The notes under the pieces were generated by a model, which was not told where the DNA came from, did not search any database, and was given only the letters and a program-made list of their open reading frames with translations. Shown here piece after piece: positions 53,548 to 62,708 of a DNA stretch of 64,000 bases. Source of the DNA: Actinomycetes bacterium (GTDB taxonomy: Bacteria; Actinomycetota; Acidimicrobiia; Acidimicrobiales; Palsa-688); the NCBI GenBank assembly GCA_021787035.1, contig JAJYMM010000149.1, positions 1-64,000 on the forward strand, written 5' to 3'. Position 1 is the stretch's first letter. Every line of letters begins with the position of its first letter. The translations under genes were made by a program, and so were the position numbers.

Positions 53548-54747
53548 ATGAGCACCGACGACACTGTAGCGGCTGACGCCGTCGCCGACCCCGGCAATGG
53601 CGGCCGTCGCGGCAAGCGGCGCCCGCCCTCGGTCTCGGCCGTGTCGTCCGTCATAGCCATCGTCGTCATAGTCGGGGTGCTCGTCGGGATCGCGGTGCAC
53701 TCGGCAAACCAGTACTTCGTGTTCTCCCCCGGCACCGCCCCGCTCGTAACGACAAACGCAAACTGCAAGGCGCGCGGTGGGCAGCTTGAGATGCCCGATG
53801 GCACCCCCTGCGTCCACCTGAAGGTGCCCAGTGACAAGACGCACAAGGTCGCCGGCCGGTTACTGATGGTCGACGTCGAAGTGAGCCAGGCGAACGCCCT
53901 CGACTGGGCGGCGTACCAGCTAGGGCTGCTCGGCAACAACCGTCAGCTCGTGAGCGTGGCGGCCTATGCCGGCGACACCCCAACCTCCGAGCTCGGTTGC
54001 CAGGACGCGCAGCAGATGGCTTCCGCGAACCAGGACGCGGCATTGGCTGCCCTCAACGCGCTCCACTACCAGGTCCACGAAAAGTACCTCGGCGCCCAGA
54101 TCGTGGCGGTGCTTTCGGGGACGCCCGCCTGGGACGCCGGCATCAAATGCAACGACCTCATAACAGCTGTGGACGGCAAACCCGTGGACAGCGCCGGCAC
54201 CTTTACAACGTTGTTGAAGCCTCTGGCGCCAGGCAAGACCGTGACGCTGACCGATCACCCTGGAGGCGGCAAGGCTGCCAAGGAGGTGAAGGTGCGCCTC
54301 GTCACACCGCCGAGCGCGCTGGTTAAAGATGGCTTTGCCAACCGCTCGTACCTTGGCGTAGCAGTCGGGACAATGTCCACGCCCGACCTACCCTTCCACA
54401 TTTCCGTCAACGCTGGCGGGATCGGTGGGCCCTCTGCCGGGCTCGCTTTCACCCTCGCCATCTTGGACACCCTGACCGGCGGGAAACTGACGGGAGGCCA
54501 CACGGTGGCAGCGACGGGCACTATCTCCCCAGATGGCCAAGTGGGCCCAGTGGGCGGAGTCCAAGAAAAGACCTTCGCCGTAGAAAAAGCCGGTGCGCAG
54601 GTGTTCTTCGTCCCCTCAGCAGAGTACGGCCAGGCCGAGTCCGTCGCCTCCAAGCGCCTTGACGTCGTGCCCGTAAACACGCTCCAGGAGGCGATCAAAA
54701 CCTTGGTGCAGCGCTATGGCGGCCAATTCCCTATAACTAGCCCGTAG
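53548..54747 (+). CDS. Membrane-anchored Lon-like (S16) protease with PDZ domain
   Basis: 399 residues. One membrane helix at about 31-50 (VSSVIAIVVIVGVLVGIAVH); PDZ domain at about 165-255 (YLGAQIVAVLSGTPAWDAGI, NDLITAVDGKPVDSAGTFTT); and the S16 domain at about 280-395 with the catalytic Ser in GGIGGPSAGLAFTLAILD and the catalytic Lys in GVQEKTFAVEKAGAQ. This is the YlbL/Rv3194c type, in mycobacteria next to a UPF0182 gene, as here. It acts outside the membrane; substrates are unknown. Confidence 0.9.
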   Translation: MSTDDTVAADAVADPGNGGRRGKRRPPSVSAVSSVIAIVVIVGVLVGIAVHSANQYFVFSPGTAPLVTTNANCKARGGQLEMPDGTPCVHLKVPSDKTHKVAGRLLMVDVEVSQANALDWAAYQLGLLGNNRQLVSVAAYAGDTPTSELGCQDAQQMASANQDAALAALNALHYQVHEKYLGAQIVAVLSGTPAWDAGIKCNDLITAVDGKPVDSAGTFTTLLKPLAPGKTVTLTDHPGGGKAAKEVKVRLVTPPSALVKDGFANRSYLGVAVGTMSTPDLPFHISVNAGGIGGPSAGLAFTLAILDTLTGGKLTGGHTVAATGTISPDGQVGPVGGVQEKTFAVEKAGAQVFFVPSAEYGQAESVASKRLDVVPVNTLQEAIKTLVQRYGGQFPITSP

Positions 54748-54855
54748 TGCGGGGCGCTTGTATGTAGGCGCACATAGCCATGGGAAGGCCGCCCTTGGCT
54801 TGGCACGACCGGCGGTGCACCAAGCTCGGACAAGCCACGCGTAGGCTATTTGGCT

Positions 54856-57354
54856 ATGCCTACAGAGCGCGTCCAACCTCGCCGCACAGATTTGTCAGAG
54901 ATGTCGGCCGAGACGATTGCGGAGCGCCGTTTTGGGCAGAGCTGGCGGGGCTATGACCAAGAGGAGGTAAGACAGTTCCTCGCTGAGGTGGCGGGACAGG
55001 TCCAGTCGCTCCGGGAGCGCTACGACCGGACGGAGGCGGCAAGGCGCGAGGCAGAAGAGCGGGCGGCCCACCCCCACCTCGACGAGGCGACCTTGATGTC
55101 AGCCCTCGGGGAAGAAACCGCCGCGATACTGAGGAGCGCGCACGCGGCCGCGGCAGAGGTGGTCGCAAAGGCGGAGGCTGCCGCGGAGCGCTCGCTCGGG
55201 GAGGCTCAGTCCAAGGCGCAAGATCTCCTAACGCGCGCCGAGTCGGTCTTGGCCGAGCGCACCGCTGAAGCCGAGGCCGCCGCGGCACGGGTACTGGAAC
55301 AGGCCGAGCAACAGGCGTCTGCCGTCGCCGAGGAAGCCGCCCACAAGCACGACGAGCTCATTCAGTCCGCCGAGGCACAGCGGGACAAGGTCCTCGCAGA
55401 CCTAGCCCGGCGACGGAAACTCGCGACGGTCCAGATAGAGCAGCTCCGCGCCGGCCGCGAGAGGCTCCTCGGCGCCTACCTCACCGTCCGTGAGACCTTG
55501 GACGAGGTGACCGCCGAGCTGCAGCGGGCCGACGCCGAGGCCAGGGCCGCATCCGAAGCAGTCAGTCGCCAGCATGCCGCCGAGCTCGAGGAACTGGGCG
55601 TCGCTCCGAGCGAAGACGTCTGGACGGTGCAGGAGCAACCCAAAAATGCCGGCGGCAGCGCCGTCGTGCTCGCGCCGAAGGCCGTGCAGCTCCAACGGGG
55701 GGAAGGGCAGGCGGCTAGCGGGCCAGAGCCCAGGGGAGCCAGCGCCGCGCGCCATCAAGGTGAGGGCAACGGGCGTCCAAACCCGGGAGGCCCAAGTGCA
55801 TCGGTGGTGGCGCCCTCGAGCGGGAGCGAGTGGGGGGGCAAGGCAACCGGCCAACACGAAGCCGTAGTGGCACCGGCGGCGGCATTCGAGAGCGTGCGCA
55901 TCGTGAGGACAGGAGAGGTATCCCCGCCCGCGGAGCCTCCGGCACCGGAGGTCGCAGGAGACGAAGGTGCCGCCCGGCCCGAAGAGCCCGTGACCGAAGA
56001 GGCCGTGACCGAAGAGGCCGTCGACATGGCACAAGAGACGGCGACCGGCACGGTCGCGGAGCCGGTGACAGAAACTGAACCTGGCCCAGCGAGTGGCGTA
56101 GTTGCCGAGCCAGCGCCGGCGGAAGCGGAAGCGGAGGCGGCAGAGACGCCCGTGGACCTAGTGGGCGCTTCACCGGCTGAGCTGCCAGGTGGGGAGCCAG
56201 CTGCGGAAGGCACCGACCCGGGGCCGGGGGCACCCACCGGAGCGACCTCACCAGATGCCGGCGCACCAGATGCCGGCGCACCAGATGCCGGCGCAACCTC
56301 AGGCGCGGCCACGTCGCCAGATGTCGAGAGCCTCTTCGCGCGCATCCGCGCAGGGCGTGCCGAGGCGACCAGCAAAGCCAGGAAAACCCTGGAGGCCAGC
56401 GGCGAACGAACGATGCCGGAGCCGCTCACGCGCTCAGAGGCGGCCGAGGAGGCGCCCGCGGCCCCCACCGCCGACGACCGAGAAGACCTGGGTACACAAG
56501 TAGCTGGCACATCGCTTCCCGCCGAGGAGCCCGTCACGTCGCCGCACGGCGTACCGGCCACCCTGGACGAGGACCTCGACGCTTCGGCCGCCGCCGAACG
56601 CGAGTTCTTCGCCCGGCGCGACGAAGTGACTACGAGGCTAGAAACCTCTCTTGCTCGCAAGCTGAAGCGCGCCCTCCAAGATGAGCAGAACGCGCTCCTT
56701 GACCGGCTCCGCAACCTGAAAGGCCCTCTCGGCCCGGTCAACGTGCTCCCCAGCGCCGAAGAGCACCCGGACCGCTTCATCGAGGTAGGCCGGCCTCTCT
56801 TGGAGGAGGCCGCAAGAGGTGGTGCGGCCCTGGCCACCAAGCTGTACGGGGCGGCGGCAAAGGGAGGTGTGGCAAAGGGAGGTGCGGCGAAGGGCACCGA
56901 TGTTGGCCCTGAAGTGGTCGATGACCTCGCCGAAGAGCTCGGAAGGGCAATCGCCGACCCGCTTCGCCAGCGCCTGGAGGAGGCACTGCGTAGCTCAGGG
57001 AGTGAGGCGGCAGACATCGCCGACGCTCTCGGGTCGGCGTATCGCGAGTGGAAGACACAAAGGATCGAGGCTGCCGCCCACGACGAGGTTGCCGCCGCGT
57101 TCTCCCGTGGTGCCTACCAGGCCCTTCCCGAGAGAGCGCTGTTGCGCTGGGTGGTCGACGACCGGGAAGGCCCCTGCCCGGACTGCGAAGACAACACCCT
57201 CGCCAGGGACCAACGCAAGGGCGAGCCTTGGCCCACCGGCCAGCTCTACCCACCGGCGCACCCCGGCTGTCGTTGCGCGCTGGCTCCGGAGGGCCCCGAA
57301 GCGGCAGCGAAGGGCACTCGCGCCGGCGCGCAACAACCCTCCCCCGTCCCCTAG
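54856..57354 (+). CDS. DivIVA-domain coiled-coil protein with phage Mu F-like C-terminus
   Basis: 832 residues. Residues 10-60 form a DivIVA-type N-terminus (SAETIAERRFGQSWRGYDQE, EVRQFLAEVAGQVQSLRERY), followed by a long Ala/Glu coiled coil (60-260). Residues 280-560 are disordered, with EEAVTEEAV and PDAGA repeats. A second helical part (590-780) precedes VVDDREGPCPDCEDNTLARD, GEPWPTG and YPPAHPGCRCALAPEG, the C-x2-C ... HPGCRC pattern of phage Mu gpF-like head-morphogenesis proteins. DivIVA proteins bind curved membranes at poles and septa. The combination with a phage-type end is unusual. Preceded by the Lon-like protease and followed by UPF0182. Confidence 0.8.
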   Translation: MPTERVQPRRTDLSEMSAETIAERRFGQSWRGYDQEEVRQFLAEVAGQVQSLRERYDRTEAARREAEERAAHPHLDEATLMSALGEETAAILRSAHAAAAEVVAKAEAAAERSLGEAQSKAQDLLTRAESVLAERTAEAEAAAARVLEQAEQQASAVAEEAAHKHDELIQSAEAQRDKVLADLARRRKLATVQIEQLRAGRERLLGAYLTVRETLDEVTAELQRADAEARAASEAVSRQHAAELEELGVAPSEDVWTVQEQPKNAGGSAVVLAPKAVQLQRGEGQAASGPEPRGASAARHQGEGNGRPNPGGPSASVVAPSSGSEWGGKATGQHEAVVAPAAAFESVRIVRTGEVSPPAEPPAPEVAGDEGAARPEEPVTEEAVTEEAVDMAQETATGTVAEPVTETEPGPASGVVAEPAPAEAEAEAAETPVDLVGASPAELPGGEPAAEGTDPGPGAPTGATSPDAGAPDAGAPDAGATSGAATSPDVESLFARIRAGRAEATSKARKTLEASGERTMPEPLTRSEAAEEAPAAPTADDREDLGTQVAGTSLPAEEPVTSPHGVPATLDEDLDASAAAEREFFARRDEVTTRLETSLARKLKRALQDEQNALLDRLRNLKGPLGPVNVLPSAEEHPDRFIEVGRPLLEEAARGGAALATKLYGAAAKGGVAKGGAAKGTDVGPEVVDDLAEELGRAIADPLRQRLEEALRSSGSEAADIADALGSAYREWKTQRIEAAAHDEVAAAFSRGAYQALPERALLRWVVDDREGPCPDCEDNTLARDQRKGEPWPTGQLYPPAHPGCRCALAPEGPEAAAKGTRAGAQQPSPVP
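56251..56295. repeat. 15-bp tandem repeat, three copies, inside the DivIVA gene
   Basis: CCAGATGCCGGCGCA three times exactly; in frame it encodes PDAGA units of the disordered linker. Confidence 0.92.
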
Positions 57355-57408
57355 GAGGCCAGGCGCCACCCTGGCCCTGCGGCGCCCCCAGTAGGCTCCG
57401 AGTTGTCG

Positions 57409-60400
57409 ATGCGCGCGCCTACCGACATACCACCACGTCACTTTTCCCTCGCGAGCCGCCGGGCACGCTGGGTCATCGCGGCCGCGATCGTGGTGCTCGT
57501 CGTGCTCGTCGCGACAGCTCACGACATAGCCGCGTTTTACACCAACGTCCTTTGGTTCGGTTCAGTTGGCTTCACGTCCGTATGGCTGAAGATCTTCATG
57601 GTCCAGATTGGGCTTGCGACGGCCTTCACCGTCGTGCTCTTCAGTCTCATCTGGTCGAACCTTTGGTTGGCCGAGCGGTTGGCGCCGCTACCAGCCACCC
57701 TGGCGCCCGGCGACCAGTTCGTCGGCCGCTGGCAAGAGCTTACGTTCGGGCGGGTTCGATGGATCCGCCTCGTCGTCGCAGCCGTTTTCGCCTTGGTCGG
57801 GGGTATCAGCACTCATAGCCAGTGGCAAAACTGGATTCTTTTCTCCAACGCGCAGCCGTTCACGTCGACCTCGGCGCCTTCGGGCGGCATCGACCCGATC
57901 AACCACCTAAACGACAGCTTTTACATGTTCCGCCTGCCGTTCCTCGGATGGCTGACGGGCTGGGTCTTCTCGGCATTGGTGGTCACGTTCCTCCTTTGCC
58001 TCGTCGCCCACTACCTAAACGGCGGCATACTCCCGCGCGCACCCATCAACCGCGTGAGCGCCAAGGTCAAAGCCCACCTGTCGGTGCTGCTTGCCCTACT
58101 CGCACTGGTACAAGGTGCCCGCTATTACCTGGAGCGGCTGTCGTTGGTGCTCTCGAGCCACCACATCGTAGACGGCGCGACCTACACCGACGTGCACGCG
58201 ACGAGACCAGCGCTCGTGCTCCTGGTCGCAATATCGGTGATAGCCGCCGGTCTTTTCCTCTACAACGCTCGCCAGCAGGGCTGGCTGCTTCCGACAGTGG
58301 CGGTCGCCCTCTGGGCCCTGGTCTGGTTGCTCGTGGCCAACCTGTACCCACTCCTCGTGCAGACCCTCGTCGTCACACCCGCAGAGAACCTGAAAGAGCA
58401 GCCCTACATCGCCGACAACATAGCGGCGACGACTTGGGCGTACGGACTGCAAAACGTGGCGACCCAGCCCTTCCAGGGCAACAGCACCGTCACATCTGCG
58501 CAAGTGACTGGAAAATCGGCCCAGTCGCTCGCCAACGAGCAGAGCATTGCCAACATCCCGCTCCTCGACCCGAGCCTTTCGGGGATAAACTCGGTCTTCA
58601 CTAAGCAGCAGGGGTTCCGCCCTTACTACACGATGAGCGGGCCGAGCACCGACCGCTACGACCTGAGCGGCCCGAACGGCCAGACCAAAGAGACCCAGGT
58701 CCTCATTTCCGCGCGCGAGCTCGACTCTCAGGGCGCCCCGAGCACCTGGGTGAGCCAGCACCTCCAGTACACCCACGGCTATGGCGCCGTAGTGGTGCCG
58801 GCCAACCAAAGCGGTATCGGCTCCGACGGGTACCCGAACTACACCCTGTCGGGCCTTCCCCCGACAGGCCAGCCCAGCCTCGGAACCCAGCCCAGGATCT
58901 ACTACTCCACTAACTCCCAAATTGCCCACGGCTACGTCGTGGCCGGCTCCGACCAGCCAGAGATCGACTACGAAAACCCATCAAGCTCAGGGGCCAGCCA
59001 GGTTTACAGCCATTACACGGGGAGCGGCGGCGTGAAGGCTGGGGGCCTTTTGCGGCGGCTGGCATTTTCGCTCAGCTTTGGCGACTACAACATATTGTTG
59101 TCAGGTCAGGTCGACTCCAGCTCGCGAGTCCTCTACAACCGCGGGGTGGTGCAGCGGTTGCAAAAAGTCGCCCCGTTCCTAACATATGGCAGCAACCCTT
59201 ACCCGGTCATCACCAATGGCAGCCTCTATTGGGTCGTAGACGCCTACACGACTAGCAACAACTTCCCATATTCGGAGCAGGCGAACACTACCCGGTTGCC
59301 GTCTTCGTCCGGGCTCGCCAATCAAAAGTTCAACTACATACGAAACTCGGTGAAGGCCGTGGTCAATGCCTACACCGGCAAGACGTGGTTCTTCGTCATG
59401 TACCCCAACGACCCCGTGATCGAGACCTACGTGCGCGCTTTCCCAAGCCTCTTCACCCCGATGAGCGCTGCCAATCACGACATCCCCGGCATCACCGCCC
59501 ACTGGCGCTACCCCCAAGACATGTACGTCGTGCAGACCAACATGTGGCAGCGTTACCACCAGCAAAACCCAACTACCTTCTACGAGAACTCGCAGGCTTG
59601 GAGCATCGCCGAGAACCCCGCGGCGGGCGAGGTGGCAAGCGCGTCGAGCACGTCGAGCACGTCGAGCCTCGGCGCCCTTGCCAGTCAGGCACCCACCCCG
59701 TCTCCGGCAAGCACAATGCCCTCCTACGAGCTCGTGGCCCTGCCCGGCAACACCCAACAGAGCTTCCAACTCGTCCAGGCTTTTGTGCCCGCGTCCACTA
59801 ATGCCGGCAAACAAACTCAAACGCTGACCGCGTTCATAGCTGCTGGCTCGGACGGGAGCGACTACGGCCAGCTCACCGAGTACACGATCCCTTCTGGCGA
59901 GGCCGTGGACGGGCCTTACCTCGTGTCTACAGCCGTCGACGAAAACTACTCGATCTCACAGGTGATCACGCTCTTGGACCAGGCCAACTCCAAGGTGGTG
60001 CTGGGCAACGTCATCCTCACCCCGATCGGCCAGTCGCTCCTATATACCCAGCCTCTCTTTGTCGAGCAGTCGGCCAACCAAGTGCCGAGCCTGCAAGACG
60101 TGATAGTCGTGTACGACGGGCGGGCCTTCCAATCGGGCACTGCCAACCCGACACTGAGCGCGGCGCTCTGCAACGTTACGAACCCCCAAGGCGGCCACCC
60201 CTTCGCCAGCTACTGCCCATCAGCACCAAGGGCAGAGGCACCCGCCCCGAAGCCCAAGAAGGCTTCCACCACCCCCTCCAAGGCGCCCAGCGGGTCGACT
60301 ACCACCACCTCGGTGCCACCCACCAAGGGGGCTCTCGCGAAGTACCTGGCAGACGCCCAGCAAGACTTCGCCCTCGCCAACGCGGCCCTGAAGAGGGGGG

Positions 60401-60663
60401 ACTTGGCCGCCTACCAGCACGACATCCAGGCCGCCGAGTCCTTGGTGGCTTTGGCGGGCAAGCTCGCCGGCAGCGCTGGCACCCACACAACCACGACCAC
60501 CCCGCAGGGCGCCGAGCACGCCGGCCAGCCCAGCACGGCTAGCAGGCCCAGCACGACTAGCAGGCCCAGCACGACTACCACCTTGGTCAAGCACTCGGCG
60601 CTCCTGCCTTCGAGCAACTTCAGGGCCCAGCCACTCGACCAGCGCAGCGCGCTGACCAGGTAG
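57409..60663 (+). CDS. UPF0182 large membrane protein
   Basis: 1,084 residues from ATG 57409. About seven membrane helices fill residues 20-330 (WVIAAAIVVLVVLVATAHDI, FYTNVLWFGSVGFTSVWLKI and others). A large external domain (330-960) contains AENLKEQPYIADNIAATTWA, PYPVITNGSLYWVVDAYTTS and PLFVEQSANQVPSLQDVIVV, all typical of UPF0182. The end (960-1084) is a Thr/Ser/Pro-rich disordered tail with repeats. The family is near-universal in actinobacteria, next to the Lon-like PDZ protease gene as in mycobacteria; its function is unsettled. Confidence 0.92.
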   Translation: MRAPTDIPPRHFSLASRRARWVIAAAIVVLVVLVATAHDIAAFYTNVLWFGSVGFTSVWLKIFMVQIGLATAFTVVLFSLIWSNLWLAERLAPLPATLAPGDQFVGRWQELTFGRVRWIRLVVAAVFALVGGISTHSQWQNWILFSNAQPFTSTSAPSGGIDPINHLNDSFYMFRLPFLGWLTGWVFSALVVTFLLCLVAHYLNGGILPRAPINRVSAKVKAHLSVLLALLALVQGARYYLERLSLVLSSHHIVDGATYTDVHATRPALVLLVAISVIAAGLFLYNARQQGWLLPTVAVALWALVWLLVANLYPLLVQTLVVTPAENLKEQPYIADNIAATTWAYGLQNVATQPFQGNSTVTSAQVTGKSAQSLANEQSIANIPLLDPSLSGINSVFTKQQGFRPYYTMSGPSTDRYDLSGPNGQTKETQVLISARELDSQGAPSTWVSQHLQYTHGYGAVVVPANQSGIGSDGYPNYTLSGLPPTGQPSLGTQPRIYYSTNSQIAHGYVVAGSDQPEIDYENPSSSGASQVYSHYTGSGGVKAGGLLRRLAFSLSFGDYNILLSGQVDSSSRVLYNRGVVQRLQKVAPFLTYGSNPYPVITNGSLYWVVDAYTTSNNFPYSEQANTTRLPSSSGLANQKFNYIRNSVKAVVNAYTGKTWFFVMYPNDPVIETYVRAFPSLFTPMSAANHDIPGITAHWRYPQDMYVVQTNMWQRYHQQNPTTFYENSQAWSIAENPAAGEVASASSTSSTSSLGALASQAPTPSPASTMPSYELVALPGNTQQSFQLVQAFVPASTNAGKQTQTLTAFIAAGSDGSDYGQLTEYTIPSGEAVDGPYLVSTAVDENYSISQVITLLDQANSKVVLGNVILTPIGQSLLYTQPLFVEQSANQVPSLQDVIVVYDGRAFQSGTANPTLSAALCNVTNPQGGHPFASYCPSAPRAEAPAPKPKKASTTPSKAPSGSTTTTSVPPTKGALAKYLADAQQDFALANAALKRGDLAAYQHDIQAAESLVALAGKLAGSAGTHTTTTTPQGAEHAGQPSTASRPSTTSRPSTTTTLVKHSALLPSSNFRAQPLDQRSALTR
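60529..60582. repeat. 18-bp tandem repeat, three copies, at the UPF0182 3' end
   Basis: CCCAGCACGACTAGCAGG-type units (one base differs in the first copy, the third degenerates) encode PSTTSR repeats in the external tail of the UPF0182 protein. Confidence 0.85.
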
Positions 60664-60780
60664 GCCTTTCGGGGCAACGGGCCAAGGCGGCCCCTTGGGA
60701 GCCCCTCCTCCTCCGAACCAACGTAGGACGGCCATGCGGCACATTAACCAGCTGGATGCAGCGCCCCGAGATGAGCTAGT

Positions 60781-62469
60781 ATGGCGCCGCCTGACCGCAC
60801 CGGACCCGTGCGACAGGTCGCGTTCCTCTACTCGAACCGGGGTGTGGCCGGGGTGAGCTTGCCGTCACGTACCGCTTGGCGTTTGACCGGACCTAAGGCC
60901 TTTGCCTGGACCGGGCTTGCGTCAACCGTGGCTACCTACATTGCGCTGTCTCTCGCCGCGACTGGCTCGTCGGCAGCAGCTTCGACGTCTTCGACGTCGT
61001 CGACGACGTCTACTGCAGCCGCGCCTAGCCTCCCGACCACTACGACCACTCCTGGGTCGACGCCTACAACCGCACCCACCTGCGCCCCGACGACTGTGAC
61101 ATCGACGACCGAGCCATCCACCACGACGTCTACTTCGGCCGGCGGGACCGGCCCTACGACAAGTAGGGCGTTGACGACCACGACTTCCTCGCGCCAGGGC
61201 GGCACCACGACCACGGCACCGACGACCACGGCACCGACGACCACGGGCGTGCCTTGCCCGAGCACCAGTTCGTCAAGCGTCCCGGGTACCTCTGTCCCTG
61301 GAGGGGAGCCCACCACGACGGTACCCGGCGGGGCTGCTACGACCGCTCCGAGCACGTCGAGCCTGCCTGGTACCTCGACTTCGACGACCAGCGTCCCGAC
61401 CAGCGCCACTGGCACTTCGAGCCTTCCGGGTACCTCTGTCCCCGGAGGGGAGCCCACCACGACGGTGCCCGGCGGGGCTGCTACGACCGCTCCGAGCACG
61501 TCGAGCCTGCCTGGTACCTCGACTTCGACGACCACCGTCCCGACCAGCGCCACTGGCTCTTCGGGAAGCTCGCCGGGCTATACCGGCCAGCCGGCGGTGA
61601 CCCCGGCGTCGACGGCTACAGGCGGGCAGGGCGCCACCACTCAGGCCGGGCGTGGTGGGGGGGCCGGAGCCACGGCACCGGCAACGACCCTGCGCCCCCT
61701 CGGTGGGGCAACAACCACGACCACTCCGGCATCACCGCCAGCGGCGGTGCCGGCGAGGCTGTCCCAGCCGGCCCCCAACGCCCTGGCGGCAGCGGCCAGC
61801 TCTACGACGACCAGCCGTCACGCCACGCCTTCGCGCACCGGCGGCAGCTCGTCCACCAGCTCAGGAAGACCCAGCCTCTCAGGTGCTAGTGGCAGCTCGG
61901 GCGGCAGGCGCAGCCACACGACCTTGGCGGGCACCACCCACCCAGGCGCCCATACTGGCGCTCCCGACCGCGACGCCACTGCAAGTGGGCCCCCTACGAC
62001 GGTCAAACGGCGGCCTCCCGCGGCGATCGTTGCCGCACCTCCTCCTGCCGACACGGCGCCGATAGTCGAGGCCCCCGAAAGGGCGGTTGCCGGCAAACCC
62101 CTCAAGCTCTCCGGCTCGGGGTTCAAGGGCACTTCCAAGGTGGAGATCGTGCTCGACACCAAGGGGCCCCAGGTAACGGGTTCCGTGGTGACGAAGTCGG
62201 ACGGCAGCTTCAAAGCATCGGTCGCGGTGCCCGCACGTGCTCCCGAAACGGACAAGATCAAGGTGGTCGGTACCTCGGCCGCCGGCAAGAAGACCCAGCT
62301 CGCGAAGGTCATCCTGGTCGTCGCCGAAGGCGACGTGCCAGCAACTGGAGGCGCGGGACTGGCCAGGCCGGTACTTCTGACCCTTGCGGGTGTGATCCCG
62401 CTCGTCACTTGGCTGGTGCTTGAGTTCCTCGGCTGGCGTAACCGCCGGCTCGACAAGAAAACCGGTTAG
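60781..62469 (+). CDS. Thr/Ser-rich surface protein with sortase signal VPATGG
   Basis: 562 residues. A signal-peptide-like segment at about 41-66 (FAWTGLASTVATYIALSLAA). Residues 66-420 are Thr/Ser/Pro/Gly-rich, with a 48-residue repeat present twice. A folded domain at about 420-515 (GKPLKLSGSGFKGTSKVEIV) resembles Ig-like domains. The end is a textbook cell-wall anchor: VPATGG, hydrophobic LARPVLLTLAGVIPLVTWLV, then RNRRLDKK. It is probably glycosylated on Thr/Ser and joined to the surface by a sortase such as that at 42597. The start may be further down, near GTG 60853. Confidence 0.85.
   Translation: MAPPDRTGPVRQVAFLYSNRGVAGVSLPSRTAWRLTGPKAFAWTGLASTVATYIALSLAATGSSAAASTSSTSSTTSTAAAPSLPTTTTTPGSTPTTAPTCAPTTVTSTTEPSTTTSTSAGGTGPTTSRALTTTTSSRQGGTTTTAPTTTAPTTTGVPCPSTSSSSVPGTSVPGGEPTTTVPGGAATTAPSTSSLPGTSTSTTSVPTSATGTSSLPGTSVPGGEPTTTVPGGAATTAPSTSSLPGTSTSTTTVPTSATGSSGSSPGYTGQPAVTPASTATGGQGATTQAGRGGGAGATAPATTLRPLGGATTTTTPASPPAAVPARLSQPAPNALAAAASSTTTSRHATPSRTGGSSSTSSGRPSLSGASGSSGGRRSHTTLAGTTHPGAHTGAPDRDATASGPPTTVKRRPPAAIVAAPPPADTAPIVEAPERAVAGKPLKLSGSGFKGTSKVEIVLDTKGPQVTGSVVTKSDGSFKASVAVPARAPETDKIKVVGTSAAGKKTQLAKVILVVAEGDVPATGGAGLARPVLLTLAGVIPLVTWLVLEFLGWRNRRLDKKTG
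61284..61571. repeat. 144-bp tandem duplication inside the surface-protein gene
   Basis: The segment 61284-61427 is repeated at 61428-61571 with a handful of substitutions, giving two copies of a 48-residue unit starting GTSVPGGEPTTTVPGG. The period is exactly 144 bp, so the frame is kept. Confidence 0.9.
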
Positions 62470-62708
62470 CTCTCCACCTGGCCTTCGAGCCAGTCGACCT
62501 TGATCCCAGTAGCCTCCAGCCACGCCGCGGCGGAGTCGAGCGCCTCGGTCGTCCCGTCGAGCTCACACACGATCCAACCGGTATCGTCCTCCACGTTGGC
62601 GCGCCGTATGTTGGCGATCACCCCGTGCTCAAGGGCGAGCTTGGCTATAACCGGCTCTGGTACGAGCGCCTCAGGGAACGTGAGGCGCACCTTCACGGGC
62701 TTGGTCAA
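62466..62708 (-). CDS. NIL-domain small protein
   Basis: 80 residues, MTKPVKVRLTFPEALVPEPV then IAKLALEHGVIANIRRANVE and GWIVCELDGTTEALDSAAAW. This is the ferredoxin-like NIL domain seen at the end of MetN ABC ATPases and as small partners in sulfur and homocysteine metabolism. It overlaps larE by ATGA (62705-62708), so the two are co-translated, suggesting a part in sulfur chemistry. Confidence 0.85.
   Translation of the reverse strand: MTKPVKVRLTFPEALVPEPVIAKLALEHGVIANIRRANVEDDTGWIVCELDGTTEALDSAAAWLEATGIKVDWLEGQVES

Noticed and set aside
60936-61553. Minus-strand frame of 205 codons opposite the Thr-rich surface protein
   Set aside because: It simply mirrors the repeats of the plus-strand gene (Val/Gly-rich antisense of Thr/Pro codons).
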